The notes: a model not told the origin generated them from the sequence alone. Shown: positions 35,623 to 45,919, counted from the stretch's first letter. The stretch: 64,000 nucleotides of DNA from Anabaenopsis elenkinii CCIBt3563 (GCF_015245355.1 NZ_CP063311.1:1261313-1325312), one strand, 5' to 3'. Numbers and translations: made by a program.

Positions 35623-37155
35623 TTACCTAGGTCTTCCCAGTGTGGTGACATATATCACGGCTTCGTCAGAGGGAATGCCTAAAATCTCATTCACTTGGTC
35701 GTCAAAGAAGCCACCAATACCACTGACGCCTACGCCCAAATGGGTGGCGGCTAAATTTAGCCTTTGTCCTAAATGTCCAGCATCCATGTGTAAATAACGG
35801 TAAACGCGATCACCATATTGAGCGATGGCGGATTGAAGATCAGCGGTATGGAATAGGACTACCGCAGCATCCCGGCCTAAATCTTGTCCCAAGCAGAGAA
35901 AGTGTAACTCTCGGCGGAAGTTTTTGAAGCGAATTTGTCGCAATTCTTGGGCTTTGGGGGCGTAATAGTAACAGCCAGACTCTAAACCATTCACCCCACT
36001 AACGGCAATAAATGTTTCAATTAGGTTGGTGTCAAAGTAATCGGGAGAACTATCTAAACCTTGGTCGAGGTAATTTTGGGGTTGATAGGTGAAGTCAAGT
36101 AAACTTTTAAGTTCATCCAAGGTTAAATCATCACCACTGTAGGCGCGGGTAGAACGTCGCTTGTACATGGTTGTTTCTAAACCTGACAGTTTTGCTCCCC
36201 AGTTAATGGGAGTGGTAGCGGTGGGAACTTTCAGACAGAAAGGAAAATTGTATTTATCTTCTAAAAGATTCTCTGGCTTAGGAGTAGGTAAATAAGTCTG
36301 ATGAGTTGCATCTGCTGTAATTCGGGTGCGGGAGTGAAAGTATTTGAGTAATTCACCATCGGGGATGGGGGGATAATTAGTTTCACTAATGGAGGGTAAA
36401 GCTGTACATCCTGGTGGTAAATTTTGTTCGATATCTAATAAATCTGCCAAGGAGAGAATAGCTAAGGCTCCCTCTTGTTCCGAGTCAATATACAGTAGGT
36501 CATTCACAGCTTCATCTACAAAACCACCAATTAAGTGGGGCCGATAGTCATTCATGGCTGCTGCTAGCTCAATATTGCCCAGCAAGTGCCCTGTATCTAA
36601 AAAAATGCGGCGGTAGGCTCTATCCTCATATCGCCAGGCTGAACGATAAAAAACCCCGGTAATGATCATTGCTAATTGGGTATTTTGCATGGCTGGATGG
36701 TCAAAACAAGCTGACTGCAAAGCTGGCCAGACATCACTTTCCCAATAATGCATCAGAGAATGATCCCGACATTGGTAGTTATATAATCCGGGTGGTAATA
36801 ACCGGGTACCACGGGAAACTAGATACACTTCTGCGGGATATAACCCCCCCGCACTGGGTGCGGCTCGTAGGTATACTGCACTCCCCATGGAAGGCATTCT
36901 GGCTGTGAGTCCATAACTGCGAAACAATAACCGGGAAATTCTGCGCCACCATTGAGCATCGGGGTTATGGAGTAATGTCTGTGCTGTTTCTTGAATATAG
37001 GGCTTGAGGTCAAAATTTGTACCAATTTTGTAATCTTTAAAGGGTACTGGTTGTTTAGCCCAGTCTAAACCCTGAGATTTAGAGGCCAAAGTCTGAGGAT
37101 CGTATTTAGTCCGTTCGTGGTAGTGTTGGGCAATGGATTCACCTAGTTCTGGCAT
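35623..37155 (-). CDS. SagB/ThcOx-type nitroreductase, two-domain
   Basis: 510 aa from ATG 37155 (MPELGESIAQHYHERTKYDP). A GTG 42 codons upstream also opens the frame, but it lies across the divergent esterase start. Two nitroreductase-like halves: the first includes SGSAVYLRAAPSAGGLYPAEVY-like sequence (LRAAPSAGGLYPAEVYLVSR), the second YKRRSTRAYSGDDLTLDELK with the FMN-type RRSxR motif, and the C-terminus has HLGQRLNLAATHLGVGVSGI. SagB-type oxidoreductases form azoles in thiazole/oxazole-modified peptides, but lone copies are common in cyanobacteria without a peptide cluster, as here. Confidence 0.85.
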   Translation of the reverse strand: MPELGESIAQHYHERTKYDPQTLASKSQGLDWAKQPVPFKDYKIGTNFDLKPYIQETAQTLLHNPDAQWWRRISRLLFRSYGLTARMPSMGSAVYLRAAPSAGGLYPAEVYLVSRGTRLLPPGLYNYQCRDHSLMHYWESDVWPALQSACFDHPAMQNTQLAMIITGVFYRSAWRYEDRAYRRIFLDTGHLLGNIELAAAMNDYRPHLIGGFVDEAVNDLLYIDSEQEGALAILSLADLLDIEQNLPPGCTALPSISETNYPPIPDGELLKYFHSRTRITADATHQTYLPTPKPENLLEDKYNFPFCLKVPTATTPINWGAKLSGLETTMYKRRSTRAYSGDDLTLDELKSLLDFTYQPQNYLDQGLDSSPDYFDTNLIETFIAVSGVNGLESGCYYYAPKAQELRQIRFKNFRRELHFLCLGQDLGRDAAVVLFHTADLQSAIAQYGDRVYRYLHMDAGHLGQRLNLAATHLGVGVSGIGGFFDDQVNEILGIPSDEAVIYVTTLGRPR

Positions 37156-37288
37156 ATTAATTTCAATACTTTTGGCTGGTTTATTTTGATCTTGGCATTC
37201 ATCAGCCCCATTGTTTCGTGTTAATTCGTACAAAGTTTCAAGTTTCCCTGGTCCGGTTATCTGTCTAGCGCTTATATCCACAAAAGTA

Positions 37289-37909
37289 ATGTCTCTAGAG
37301 TTTATTTCTCTTCCCCTGGTTGCACCTGCAGCACCCGCCGGTCTGATTGTCTGTTTACACGGTTGGGGTGCTAATGCTAAGGATCTAGCATCTTTAGCAC
37401 CGTTTTTTAAGTTAGCTAATTACCAGTTTCTGTTTCCTAATGCACCGTTTCCTTTTGCCAATTCTTCTACTGGTAGGGCTTGGTATGACCTCAGAATGGA
37501 AAATATGTATGCAGGTTTGCCCGAAAGTCGGGAATTGTTAATGGGTTGGTTGCAATCTTTGGAGAGTACTACTGGTGTACCTTTGTCCCAGACTATTTTG
37601 TGTGGTTTTTCTCAGGGTGGGGCTATGACTTTGGATGTGGGGTTAAAATTGCCTTTAGGGGGTTTAGTGGTGATGAGTGGATATTTACATCCAGATTTAG
37701 CAACCACGGTTCAAGGTAATTTGACCCCATGTTTAATTATGCATGGTAGGTATGATCAAGTTGTGCCACTGGCGGCTGCTGTGAAAGCACGGGAGTTTAT
37801 GGAGTGTCTGGGGGGGGCGGTGCAGTACCATGAGTTTGATGTGGGCCATGAAATTCAACCCCATATGTTAGATGTGTTACGCAATTTCGTGGTTAATGTG
37901 ATTGGGTAG
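37289..37909 (+). CDS. Alpha/beta hydrolase, carboxylesterase/phospholipase family
   Basis: 206 aa from ATG 37289; a longer frame to 37211 overlaps the divergent neighbour. The fold's oxyanion turn LHGWGANAKDLASLAPFF, nucleophile elbow GFSQGGAM (Ser), acid in HGRYDQVVP (Asp) and His in VGHEIQPHML form a complete catalytic triad. The length matches the small carboxylesterase (YpfH/LYPLA-like) group, which hydrolyses acyl esters of lipids or acylated proteins. No signal peptide, so cytosolic. Confidence 0.92.
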   Translation: MSLEFISLPLVAPAAPAGLIVCLHGWGANAKDLASLAPFFKLANYQFLFPNAPFPFANSSTGRAWYDLRMENMYAGLPESRELLMGWLQSLESTTGVPLSQTILCGFSQGGAMTLDVGLKLPLGGLVVMSGYLHPDLATTVQGNLTPCLIMHGRYDQVVPLAAAVKAREFMECLGGAVQYHEFDVGHEIQPHMLDVLRNFVVNVIG

Positions 37910-38088
37910 TCTGGTGTACAATTTTTTTCCGCATTATGGCCAAAAAGTTGGAATTTTTTCGGAAATATAGCTTCTCTAATGAGTAAGATAGATTAGGTGG
38001 CAGCGTTAGAGCTACAACCCAAGTCATGCTGGGTCTCCACGTTACGGAGGTTCTGGTAAGAATTCTGCATAAGGGAGGGGCAAGCATT

Positions 38089-38301
38089 GTGAAAACTTTA
38101 AGCATTTCTCAGAAAAACATTTCTGTGATGACTACGGCAGATGTAGAACAGTTGGCTAATCGTTTGGAAGCAGATAATTACAGCAATGCTTTTGAGGGTT
38201 TAAATGATTGGCATCTATTGCGTGCGATCGCCTTTCAGCGTCCTGAGTTGGTTGAACCCTATATCTATCTCTTGGATTTAGAAGGCTACGACGAAGCATA
38301 A
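38089..38301 (+). CDS. DUF2555-like conserved cyanobacterial protein
   Basis: 70 aa from GTG 38089, with GGGAGGGG upstream at good spacing; an in-frame ATG at 38128 is the shorter option. The core NRLEADNYSNAFEGLNDWHL then LLRAIAFQRPELVEPYIYL is highly conserved in cyanobacteria as I recall (DUF2555). It is acidic and small, with no known function. A strong terminator follows (38311-38340), separating it from coaBC. Confidence 0.75.
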   Translation: MKTLSISQKNISVMTTADVEQLANRLEADNYSNAFEGLNDWHLLRAIAFQRPELVEPYIYLLDLEGYDEA

Positions 38302-38310
38302 TAATTTGAT

Positions 38311-38340
38311 AATTAGGAGTTATCACATAACTCCTAATTT
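38311..38340 (+). terminator. Terminator between the DUF2555-like gene and coaBC
   Basis: A perfect 13-bp stem AATTAGGAGTTAT (38311-38323) with its complement (38327-38339), CAC loop, then T. The T-run is short (TTT), but stem length makes termination likely. It lies only 7 bp before the coaBC ATG, so it could also affect coaBC translation. Confidence 0.7.
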
Positions 38341-38346
38341 CTGATT

Positions 38347-39600
38347 ATGTTCAATCTCCAAGGGCAAACCCCAAACCGAAAAAAAAGGGTGCTGATTGCT
38401 GTATGTGGTGGGATCGCCGCCTACAAGGTCTGTGAATTAGTTTCTAGGTTGTTTAAAACTGGGGTAGAAGTTAGGGTCATTCTTACCCAAGCTGCACAAC
38501 AATTTATCACCCCTTTGACTTTAGCTACTCTCTCTCGCCATTGTGCATACACAGATGATGATTTTTGGCAAGCAAGTCACCTGCGACCCTTACATATTGA
38601 GTTGGGAGAATGGGCGGATTTATTGGTAATTGCCCCTTTGACGGCTCATACTTTGGCTAAGTTGGCTTGTGGTCTGGCTGACAATTTACTCACAAATACT
38701 GTCCTCGCTTCTAGTTGTCCGGTGTTGTTAGCACCCGCTATGAATACTGATATGTGGGCACAGGTGGCGGTGAGGCGCAATTGGCAACAGTTATTGACAG
38801 ATAGTAGATATCATGGTATGTGTGTAGGGTCGGGGCTGTTGGCTTGCGATCGCATTGGTGCGGGGAGAATGGCAGAACCCGGGGAAATTTTAACTTATAT
38901 CCAATCTCTGTTACATACTGGTGGTAAGCGAGATTTAGCTGGTGAGAATGTCTTAATTAGTGCCGGGGGAACTAGGGAATATATTGACCCGGTGCGGTTT
39001 ATTGGTAATCCCTCTACAGGTAAAATGGGGCTGGCTTTAGCACAAGCAGCCATGCACCGAGGAGCAAAGGTCACGTTGGTACATAGTCCAGCTAGTTGGG
39101 AAGTACCCTTGGGGGTGAAAGGTATACCTGTAGTCAGTGCAGAGTCTATGGACGGGGCGATGAAATCTCACCTACAGGACGCTACAATAATTATTATGTC
39201 GGCGGCGGTAGCAGATGTCAAGCCTAAAGATTATAGTACACAGAAGTTACCTAAGCGATCGCTCCCCAGTTGTTTACCCTTGGAACCAGTACCAGATATA
39301 ATTGCCGAGTTAGCACAACTTAAACAACCATCACAGGTATTAGTCGGGTTTGCAGCACAGACGGGGGATATAATCACCCCAGCGCGGGCTAAGTTGGAGT
39401 CTAAAAATTTAGATGTCATTGTTGCTAATCCTATTGATCAACCTGAGAGCGGTTTTGGTAGTGACAATAATCAGGCGGTTTTTTTAGATAAACAAGGAAA
39501 TCAAACAGAAGTGCTACTGGGGTCTAAGTTACAGGTGGCTCATTGTTTGTTTGATTTTTTGGGGTTATTTCACTCAGAACCCTCCAGGGGTGGAGAGTGA
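38347..39600 (+). CDS. coaBC: Bifunctional phosphopantothenoylcysteine decarboxylase/synthetase
   Basis: 417 aa. The N-terminal CoaC flavoprotein part ([20 protein letters not shown], with catalytic His in [21 protein letters not shown] and [15 protein letters not shown]) decarboxylates phosphopantothenoylcysteine. The C-terminal CoaB part ([39 protein letters not shown]) condenses phosphopantothenate with cysteine. Together they make 4'-phosphopantetheine, the substrate of CoaD encoded at 28422. The length is normal for CoaBC. Confidence 0.96.
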   Translation: MFNLQGQTPNRKKRVLIAVCGGIAAYKVCELVSRLFKTGVEVRVILTQAAQQFITPLTLATLSRHCAYTDDDFWQASHLRPLHIELGEWADLLVIAPLTAHTLAKLACGLADNLLTNTVLASSCPVLLAPAMNTDMWAQVAVRRNWQQLLTDSRYHGMCVGSGLLACDRIGAGRMAEPGEILTYIQSLLHTGGKRDLAGENVLISAGGTREYIDPVRFIGNPSTGKMGLALAQAAMHRGAKVTLVHSPASWEVPLGVKGIPVVSAESMDGAMKSHLQDATIIIMSAAVADVKPKDYSTQKLPKRSLPSCLPLEPVPDIIAELAQLKQPSQVLVGFAAQTGDIITPARAKLESKNLDVIVANPIDQPESGFGSDNNQAVFLDKQGNQTEVLLGSKLQVAHCLFDFLGLFHSEPSRGGE

Positions 39601-39691
39601 TGATTTTTTAGGGGGATTGAGCATTTTCCTTATAATGTCTGTAACGGCTGACTAGTTCAGGCTAATTTTTTTGACAGTGAAGGGTTTGCAA

Positions 39692-41179
39692 ATGTTTACT
39701 GTGTCAGAGATTCCCATTGTGGGAATAATTTTATTAGTTGCTTTGGGTATTTTAGGTTGGGGGTTTTATCGCGCTAGACCCTTTGGGAAACTGGGAATCT
39801 TAGCCTGGTTACAGTCAGTGGTGTTGATGGTTCCTTGGTTACTGTTTTTTGGTTTGTTTGCCGCTGGCATTGACATTAATATAGCTGGTATATTGATTTT
39901 GGTGGTAACTTCTGCTGGGTTCTATGTCTTTTTAGGTAGACAGTTACGCGCAGCTGGACAAGATGCAATTATTAAACAACGCGCCACCGAAAGGTTAGCT
40001 GCGGATTCTTCACCTACAGCGGAAAATACTCCCCAAGTGGTATTAGCAGAACTGAAAGTTGAAGCTGTACCAATTCCAGAGGAAGATTTAAGCGCTATTC
40101 GCTCTATTTTTGGTATTGATACGTTTTTTACCACGGAAACTATCTCTTATCAAGAGGGGGCGATTTTTAAAGGTAATATGCGTGGCGAACCGGAAGCAGT
40201 TCACAAAAACCTAACTGCGAGTTTACAAGCCAAATTGGGGGATAAATATCGGCTGTTTTTGGTGGATGGTACGGAGGGTAAACCGGTGGTAATTATTTTA
40301 CCTAGCCGTAATGATCCCCGTCCGATGTCATTACAGCAGAAGTTCTTTGCAGTGATTCTGTTGGTCGCCACTATCGCTACCAGCTTGGAAGCAGCGGGAT
40401 TGTTGCTGAATTTTGACTTTTTTACCAATCCCGGACGCTTTGCTGAGGCTTTACCCATTGCTACGGGGATATTTGCAATTTTAGCAACTCATGAAATCGG
40501 TCATTGGTTAGTAGCTCGTCGTCATCAAGTCCGCTTGAGCTGGCCTTTCTTTTTACCAGCTGTGCAAATAGGTTCTTTTGGTGCAATTACTCGCTTTGAG
40601 TCTCTGTTACCTAATCGTAAGGTGCTATTTGATATTGCTTTGGCAGGGCCGGCTGCTGGTGGTATTCTCTCTTTATTAATGTTGGTGAGTGGTTTGCTAC
40701 TTTCCCACCCTGGTAGTTTATTTCAATTACCTAATCAGTTTTTCCAAGGTTCTATTTTGGTAGGTAGTTTGGCGCGGGTGGTTCTGGGTTCGGCTTTACA
40801 ATCATCTACGGTTAGCGTCCATCCCCTGGTAGTGATTGGTTGGCTAGGATTGGTAGTTACGGCTTTGAATTTAATGCCAGCTGGACAATTGGACGGTGGT
40901 CGGATTGTCCAAGCAATTTATGGCCGCAAAACCGCAGGACGCGCAACTACAGCAACTTTAATTCTACTGGGTCTGATTTCTTTAGGCAATCCCCTGGCTA
41001 TTTACTGGGCAGTGGTGATTTTCTTGTTACAAAGGGATTTGGAACGTCCGACTTTAAATGAAATCACGGAACCAGATGATGCTAGAGCCGCTTTAGGTTT
41101 ATTAGCACTGTTTTTAATGATTACTACTCTGTTACCTTTAACTCCCGGTGTGGCGGGAAGATTAGGGATTGGCGGTTGA
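39692..41179 (+). CDS. Site-2 protease family (M50) membrane metalloprotease, EGY1-like
   Basis: 495 aa from ATG 39692; an upstream in-frame TTG (39671) is possible. Two N-terminal helices are followed by a soluble region (about 75-210), then membrane helices with the zinc motif ATHEIGHWLVARRHQV and the second metal motif ALNLMPAGQLDGGRIVQAIY. This arrangement matches cyanobacterial and plastid EGY-type S2P proteases, which cut membrane proteins within the bilayer. Substrates are unknown here. All metal ligands are present. Confidence 0.93.
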   Translation: MFTVSEIPIVGIILLVALGILGWGFYRARPFGKLGILAWLQSVVLMVPWLLFFGLFAAGIDINIAGILILVVTSAGFYVFLGRQLRAAGQDAIIKQRATERLAADSSPTAENTPQVVLAELKVEAVPIPEEDLSAIRSIFGIDTFFTTETISYQEGAIFKGNMRGEPEAVHKNLTASLQAKLGDKYRLFLVDGTEGKPVVIILPSRNDPRPMSLQQKFFAVILLVATIATSLEAAGLLLNFDFFTNPGRFAEALPIATGIFAILATHEIGHWLVARRHQVRLSWPFFLPAVQIGSFGAITRFESLLPNRKVLFDIALAGPAAGGILSLLMLVSGLLLSHPGSLFQLPNQFFQGSILVGSLARVVLGSALQSSTVSVHPLVVIGWLGLVVTALNLMPAGQLDGGRIVQAIYGRKTAGRATTATLILLGLISLGNPLAIYWAVVIFLLQRDLERPTLNEITEPDDARAALGLLALFLMITTLLPLTPGVAGRLGIGG

Positions 41180-41182
41180 TCA

Positions 41183-41408
41183 AGGGGAGGGGACTTGATT
41201 TTATTGTTTCGGTGTTCCCTGTTCCCTTTAGTGTATCAAATGAGGAAACATGGGGATAAATCCCCTTGAGTCGCGTTTCATCCCCTCGCTAAAGCGTAGG
41301 GGTTCTCACGCTCCCACTATGTTTTGATAGCATAAACAAATAATCGCGACCCCGGAAAGCAAGTAGAATAGATGAATATATAGCAGTAACCGACCAAAAA
41401 GATTTGCT
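41183..41408. other. Intergenic region with MITE fragment and inverted repeats
   Basis: Positions 41183-41225 (GGGGAGGGGACTTGATTTTA then TTGTTTCGGTGTTCCCTG) match the inside of the inverted MITE copy at 50462 without its ends. A GGGGATAAATCCCC palindrome (41253-41266) and a CCCCTCGCTAAAGCGTAGGGG hairpin (41283-41303) follow. They resemble transposon-end structures but no element can be named. Confidence 0.5.
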
Positions 41409-41936
41409 GTGGTAAAGAGAAATTGGGCCGCGAGGATTGTAGTAACTTCTTCCGTATTGATATGTGGGTTCATAGTTTCTGTAGCCTTGCCTTCTTTAGC
41501 AGATAATGGTATTGAGTCCTATCACTCCAGCAACACTCAACTGATTACCCCCAGTAAAGCAGAGTTTGGAGTACTCAGAGTTGACCCCCAAGGTCAAAGT
41601 ACCTTTACCCCAACAACCAGAGTATTACTATACCAAGGTGGTAAATACGGATGGAGGATTCAACTAAAGAATTACCGGGGTCAAGTCACATGGAGGGAAG
41701 TACTAAGATTGCCAAAACCTCCGGAAACTTGGTCTGCAGAGGATGGAGAAAATTTATCCTTATCAGCTGATAGTATGCAAGCTGTAACAACGCGGACAGT
41801 GTATACTAATGATGGTACTATTGAAAACTTTTGGACAATGGTTCCTGGAGATCCTGGTGGTCAGCATCAAATACAGGTTTACATTGATAACCGCCTGATT
41901 GGTGCCTTTGATTTTGAAGTAATTTCCCTGCGTTAA
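41409..41936 (+). CDS. Exported protein of unknown function
   Basis: 175 aa with a GTG start (MVKRNWAARIVVTSSVLICG). A signal peptide or membrane anchor covers about residues 8-31 (VTSSVLICGFIVSVALPSLA, cleavage at LADN). The mature part has no known motif; YQGGKYGWRIQLKNYRGQV and VPGDPGGQHQIQVYIDNRLI suggest a beta-rich domain. I do not recognise a named family. It is probably periplasmic or lumenal and conserved in related cyanobacteria. Confidence 0.7.
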   Translation: MVKRNWAARIVVTSSVLICGFIVSVALPSLADNGIESYHSSNTQLITPSKAEFGVLRVDPQGQSTFTPTTRVLLYQGGKYGWRIQLKNYRGQVTWREVLRLPKPPETWSAEDGENLSLSADSMQAVTTRTVYTNDGTIENFWTMVPGDPGGQHQIQVYIDNRLIGAFDFEVISLR

Positions 41937-41984
41937 AAATTATTGCAGATTATCCTAGAAATAGAGATTTCACACCAGAAACTC

Positions 41985-42353
41985 ATGGATGCTAACGAAC
42001 TAATCCGACTTTATAACGCAGGTCAGAGGTATTTTCCCGCCGCCGAGCTAAATAGAGTCAAACTTATAGGCGCTTACCTACCGGGAATTAACTTGTGGGG
42101 AGCGGATCTCAGTCAAGCCAACCTAGCCCAAGCCAAACTGTGGGGAGCAGACCTGAGTCAAGCCAACCTAGCGCGAGCCAACTTAACCAGGGCTAACTTA
42201 TCTGGGGTGAAACTGACCCAGGCGAATCTCCGGGGAGCGAAATTGAATTTAGCCAAGTTGTATGGAGCTGATTTAACAGGGGCTTGCTATGATGACAGCA
42301 CCAGGTTTTCTCGAGGCTTTGACCCCCACAGTCACAATATGCAGAAATTTTAA
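41985..42353 (+). CDS. Pentapeptide repeat protein
   Basis: 122 aa from ATG 41985. After a short helical start (MDANELIRLYNAGQRYFPAA) come about 14 A(D/N)LXX repeats (ADLSQANLAQAKLWGADLSQ, ANLARANLTRANLSG), forming a right-handed quadrilateral beta-helix, and a capping tail CYDDSTRFSRGFDPHSHNM. Cyanobacteria have many such proteins of unknown role. The gene is just downstream of the 41409 gene and converges with the DUF1838 gene (6 bp gap). Confidence 0.9.
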   Translation: MDANELIRLYNAGQRYFPAAELNRVKLIGAYLPGINLWGADLSQANLAQAKLWGADLSQANLARANLTRANLSGVKLTQANLRGAKLNLAKLYGADLTGACYDDSTRFSRGFDPHSHNMQKF

Positions 42354-42359
42354 CGAGCA

Positions 42360-43169
42360 TCACTCCTCGGCTTCCGCTAAGGGGAAAATTGCACCAGCCA
42401 GGTAAGCCTGAAAGTGTTTTTGGAAGTACAGCCACGAGGTCATATCCTCAGCATCTAAAACAGCCTTTGGGGCTTCCTTGTACAGAGGGAGACGAGTATT
42501 AATTTCATCCTGAATCAACTCAGGTAACTCTGTAAAATCATTTACTTTACTCCCGGAAGCACTGTAAATGAGATAACCAGGGCGATCGCCCATTTTCATC
42601 CAGGGTAACCATGGACCGATCCTATCCCAACTAAGTCGCAGATGGGATACTGAGGCTAGTTGAGAGTTAAGTAAATCTACTGTGGGTACAGCCAATTTAA
42701 ATAGTTCCGAAGCCTGATAAACTGGATATGGGCTATATTCGGCAAACTTAGGATCTGCGGCCAGTGGATTAGGATAGGTGGGAAAAATATCAAAAACAAA
42801 AGTTGTAGTATCTCCCTCTACTTGTGCCGGAAATTTACCTTGAAATTTTCCCTGCACCGGATTATTTGCTACATGCATAACAGGTACTGTTTCACCTGTC
42901 CAGGGATTTTCCCAGTGGCGGATAATCTCCCCGGTTTGGGGACTTAAATAGTAAGTAAGTTCCCTAGAAGTAAAATCCCAGCTATCTTGTGCTGTGGGAA
43001 TGCACCTACTAACACTGACTCCCGATATTTGAAACAGCAGTTTTCTGTTCTCACCAGGGATAAAACTGTAAATTTTACCTGTCCAGGTGAGAAATGTAGA
43101 TTTTCTGGGTTCAAGGGAAGAACGAGTTTTGACCCATTGGTGAGCATCTAATTCTTGCTGATTATTCAT
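42360..43169 (-). CDS. DUF1838 family protein
   Basis: 269 aa, with sequence features of the DUF1838 family (HQWVKTRSSLEPRKSTFLTW, LTYYLSPQTGEIIRHWENPW, FDIFPTYPNPLAADPKFAEY). The C-terminus contains LDAEDMTSWLYFQKHFQAYL. Family function is unknown. No signal peptide or membrane segment is evident. The gene sits 15 bp after the AbrB-type membrane gene on the same strand, so the two are probably one operon. Confidence 0.78.
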   Translation of the reverse strand: MNNQQELDAHQWVKTRSSLEPRKSTFLTWTGKIYSFIPGENRKLLFQISGVSVSRCIPTAQDSWDFTSRELTYYLSPQTGEIIRHWENPWTGETVPVMHVANNPVQGKFQGKFPAQVEGDTTTFVFDIFPTYPNPLAADPKFAEYSPYPVYQASELFKLAVPTVDLLNSQLASVSHLRLSWDRIGPWLPWMKMGDRPGYLIYSASGSKVNDFTELPELIQDEINTRLPLYKEAPKAVLDAEDMTSWLYFQKHFQAYLAGAIFPLAEAEE

Positions 43170-43184
43170 GGAAACATTGGGGAA

Positions 43185-44369
43185 TTAAACTGACTGAGAA
43201 ACTTGGCTATCAAGACGGCGAAACAAAAAGATCCACAGGGGTAGGGAACTATTAATAGCAATCAGTCGGATTAAATGACCAGTGGTGACAATTTCGACAT
43301 CATGATTTAATGTCAGGGATACCAGAATCATTTCCGGCGCTCCTCCTGGTGCAGTAACCAGTAGACAAGTTAACCAGTCCCAAGAAGTTAACTGCATAGC
43401 TAGCAGAGCAGCGATCGCACCAGCAGCTAGAGTCATAGCCACAGACATAAAACCGTAACTAATGGCTCTTGTGCCAATATTAGGTTTCTTTCCCCAATAT
43501 TCACCAATGGTAATTCCCAGAAGCATTTGGCCTAATAACTTCATCAACCCAGGGGGATTAAAAGTCACATCACCCCAAACAGGTATCCAGTGGAGCAAAG
43601 AATTAAACCCCAGACCAACTAATAATGCACCAAAAAACTCCGCAGCTGGGAGTTTACATAAACCAGCCAGATACACCACTAAAGTGGTAATTAGCAGCGC
43701 CAAGCACAGTAAGCCCAATTGAGATAAATCAAAATTAAGTAGTCCATTCACAGGTAAATTTTGCCACTTAATCACATCAGCAACAGACGACCTTACAATG
43801 AATGGAATCAGTAATACAACTGATGTAACCCGAATAGCCTGAACTAAAGCTACAAGGGTGACATTGCGATTATAATCCGCAGCAATAGATGACATAACTC
43901 CTACACCACCGGGAACCGTCGCCAACATAGAGGTTAATAAATTGGTTCGACTCAAGCGTGAGTAGATGTAGCCAATGCAGATACCACAAACTATTAAGAA
44001 TAAAGTCAGAAAAAGAAATACAGGAATCCCAGAAGCCAAGGTAGTTAAATCGCTACCACTACTTGATGCACCCACAGTCAAGCCCACAAGGGCCATTCCC
44101 ACCTTGCGGGCCCGGCGATTAGGCGGGGGATTATATTGATATAAAATCCGACATATTTGTAAAAGTATGGCACCAGAGGCCAGACCGCCAAATAGCCAAG
44201 CAATTCCGCCCACGTGTAATGTGACTAAGATTAAACCCAGAGGTATTGCTAGTAACAGTTCTAGACCGAGGATAATCAATGATCTCCCAGATAACTGTAC
44301 GGTGGAAAAACTGGGATGTTGATGAGTGGAGAACTCTGGGGTACAAGTTAAACTCAGTTTTTGATCCAT
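43185..44369 (-). CDS. AbrB-family membrane protein (COG3180-type)
   Basis: 394 aa with about ten membrane helices. The paired AbrB-duplication motifs are visible: VGLTVGASSSGSDLTTLASG, the GGVGVMSSIAADYNRNVTLV block, and in the second half LLVTAPGGAPEMILVSLTLN. This is the COG3180 membrane family (often labelled regulator AbrB or ammonia monooxygenase in databases), not the DNA-binding AbrB. Transport of an unknown solute is plausible. It lies upstream of the DUF1838 gene. Confidence 0.85.
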   Translation of the reverse strand: MDQKLSLTCTPEFSTHQHPSFSTVQLSGRSLIILGLELLLAIPLGLILVTLHVGGIAWLFGGLASGAILLQICRILYQYNPPPNRRARKVGMALVGLTVGASSSGSDLTTLASGIPVFLFLTLFLIVCGICIGYIYSRLSRTNLLTSMLATVPGGVGVMSSIAADYNRNVTLVALVQAIRVTSVVLLIPFIVRSSVADVIKWQNLPVNGLLNFDLSQLGLLCLALLITTLVVYLAGLCKLPAAEFFGALLVGLGFNSLLHWIPVWGDVTFNPPGLMKLLGQMLLGITIGEYWGKKPNIGTRAISYGFMSVAMTLAAGAIAALLAMQLTSWDWLTCLLVTAPGGAPEMILVSLTLNHDVEIVTTGHLIRLIAINSSLPLWIFLFRRLDSQVSQSV

Positions 44370-44561
44370 GGGGGATATTTCAATTAAATTAAGGATGTAC
44401 TTAAATTAACGGGATCGACTGTGAACTCACATCTGATTCCATGCAATGTCACCACATCAGAGGCTAATTTCAAATTACCCAGCTGCTGTAGTCGCTTATT
44501 CACCTCCTAACTGTGGCACAATAGAGAACGGTAATAAGCAAAATATTGTTAAGGTAATTTA

Positions 44562-45686
44562 GTGACTCCAACTGCTCAATCCACGGCAAGTGCGCGTCGC
44601 GTGGTATTCCCATTTACAGCAATTGTAGGCCAGGAAGAAATGAAATTGGCCCTGTTGTTAAACGTGATTGATCCCAAAATCGGTGGTGTAATGATTATGG
44701 GCGATCGCGGCACCGGTAAATCCACGACTATCCGGGCTTTGGCCGATTTATTGCCGGAAATTCCAGTGGTGGCCAATGACCCCTTCAATAGTGACCCCAA
44801 CGACCCCGACGTGATGAGCGATGAAGTTCGCCAAATGGTGGAACAGGGGGCGGAAATACCCATAGCTCATAAAAAAGTCCAAATGGTAGACCTGCCATTG
44901 GGAGCTACAGAAGACCGAGTTTGTGGTACCATCGATATTGAGAAAGCTTTATCTGAAGGTGTGAAAGCCTTTGAACCGGGACTGCTAGCCAAGGCTAACC
45001 GGGGTATTCTCTATGTAGATGAAGTCAATTTGCTTGACGACCACCTAGTAGACGTCCTACTTGACTCCGCCGCTAGTGGGTGGAATACTGTAGAACGGGA
45101 AGGTATTTCTATTCGCCACCCAGCCCGGTTTGTGCTGGTAGGTTCTGGTAACCCCGAGGAAGGCGAATTACGCCCCCAACTGTTAGACCGCTTTGGGATG
45201 CACGCAGAAATTCACACCGTCAAAGAACCTGCTTTACGGGTGCAGATTGTGGAACAAAGGGCGGAATTTGACCAAAATCCGGCTGAATTTCTACAAAAAT
45301 ATCAACCTGAACAGGAAGCATTACAAGAAAAAATTGTCAGTGCTCAGAATTTGTTACCCCAAGTTACCCTTGACTATGAGCAGCGGGTGAAAATTTCGGA
45401 AATTTGTTCAGAACTGGATGTGGATGGTTTGCGTGGTGATATCGTTAGTAACCGCGCCGCCAAAGCATTAACCGCTTTTGAAGGTCGCACCGAAGTCACC
45501 CTTGATGATATCAAACGTGTCATTACTTTATGTCTGCGTCATAGACTCCGCAAAGACCCCTTAGAGTCCATTGATTCTGGCTACAAAGTAGAAAAAGCTT
45601 TTGGGCGGGTTTTTGGTGTGGAATTACCCGCAGACGACCCAGCACAAAAAAATGGTGTTGGTCAAAAGTTAGGGGCGAGAAATTAA
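44562..45686 (+). CDS. chlI: Magnesium chelatase ATPase subunit I
   Basis: 374 aa with a GTG start. AAA+ motifs: Walker [12 protein letters not shown] (47-56), the [14 protein letters not shown] insert, Walker [20 protein letters not shown], sensor [19 protein letters not shown] with the Arg finger. ChlI drives insertion of Mg2+ into protoporphyrin IX with ChlD and ChlH, the first step committed to chlorophyll. The length matches cyanobacterial ChlI. chlH and chlD are not in the window. A hairpin terminator follows. Confidence 0.97.
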   Translation: MTPTAQSTASARRVVFPFTAIVGQEEMKLALLLNVIDPKIGGVMIMGDRGTGKSTTIRALADLLPEIPVVANDPFNSDPNDPDVMSDEVRQMVEQGAEIPIAHKKVQMVDLPLGATEDRVCGTIDIEKALSEGVKAFEPGLLAKANRGILYVDEVNLLDDHLVDVLLDSAASGWNTVEREGISIRHPARFVLVGSGNPEEGELRPQLLDRFGMHAEIHTVKEPALRVQIVEQRAEFDQNPAEFLQKYQPEQEALQEKIVSAQNLLPQVTLDYEQRVKISEICSELDVDGLRGDIVSNRAAKALTAFEGRTEVTLDDIKRVITLCLRHRLRKDPLESIDSGYKVEKAFGRVFGVELPADDPAQKNGVGQKLGARN

Positions 45687-45695
45687 CCAGTTACC

Positions 45696-45736
45696 GTGTT
45701 GAGTTTTGAATCAGTAATTCAACACTCAACACTTTT
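45696..45736 (+). terminator. Terminator after chlI
   Basis: A long stem GTGTTGAGT (45696-45704) with ACTCAACAC (45724-45732), reinforced by an inner TTGAAT/ATTCAA pairing, followed by TTTT. It ends the chlI transcript before rplU. Confidence 0.8.
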
Positions 45737-45919
45737 GAGTAATATATATAACTCAAATAAAACCATCACTACAGTTGACATAAACGCCTTAATGTAAGTA
45801 TAGTTATAGATTGTCTGTCTTATTCCTGCTCGGATCAGGTAGACATACACAAAAGCTAGCAACAGCGAGCGATCGCCTTTAAAGCCAGCTACCTGTACGG
45901 CAACTTCAAGGACAATTTC

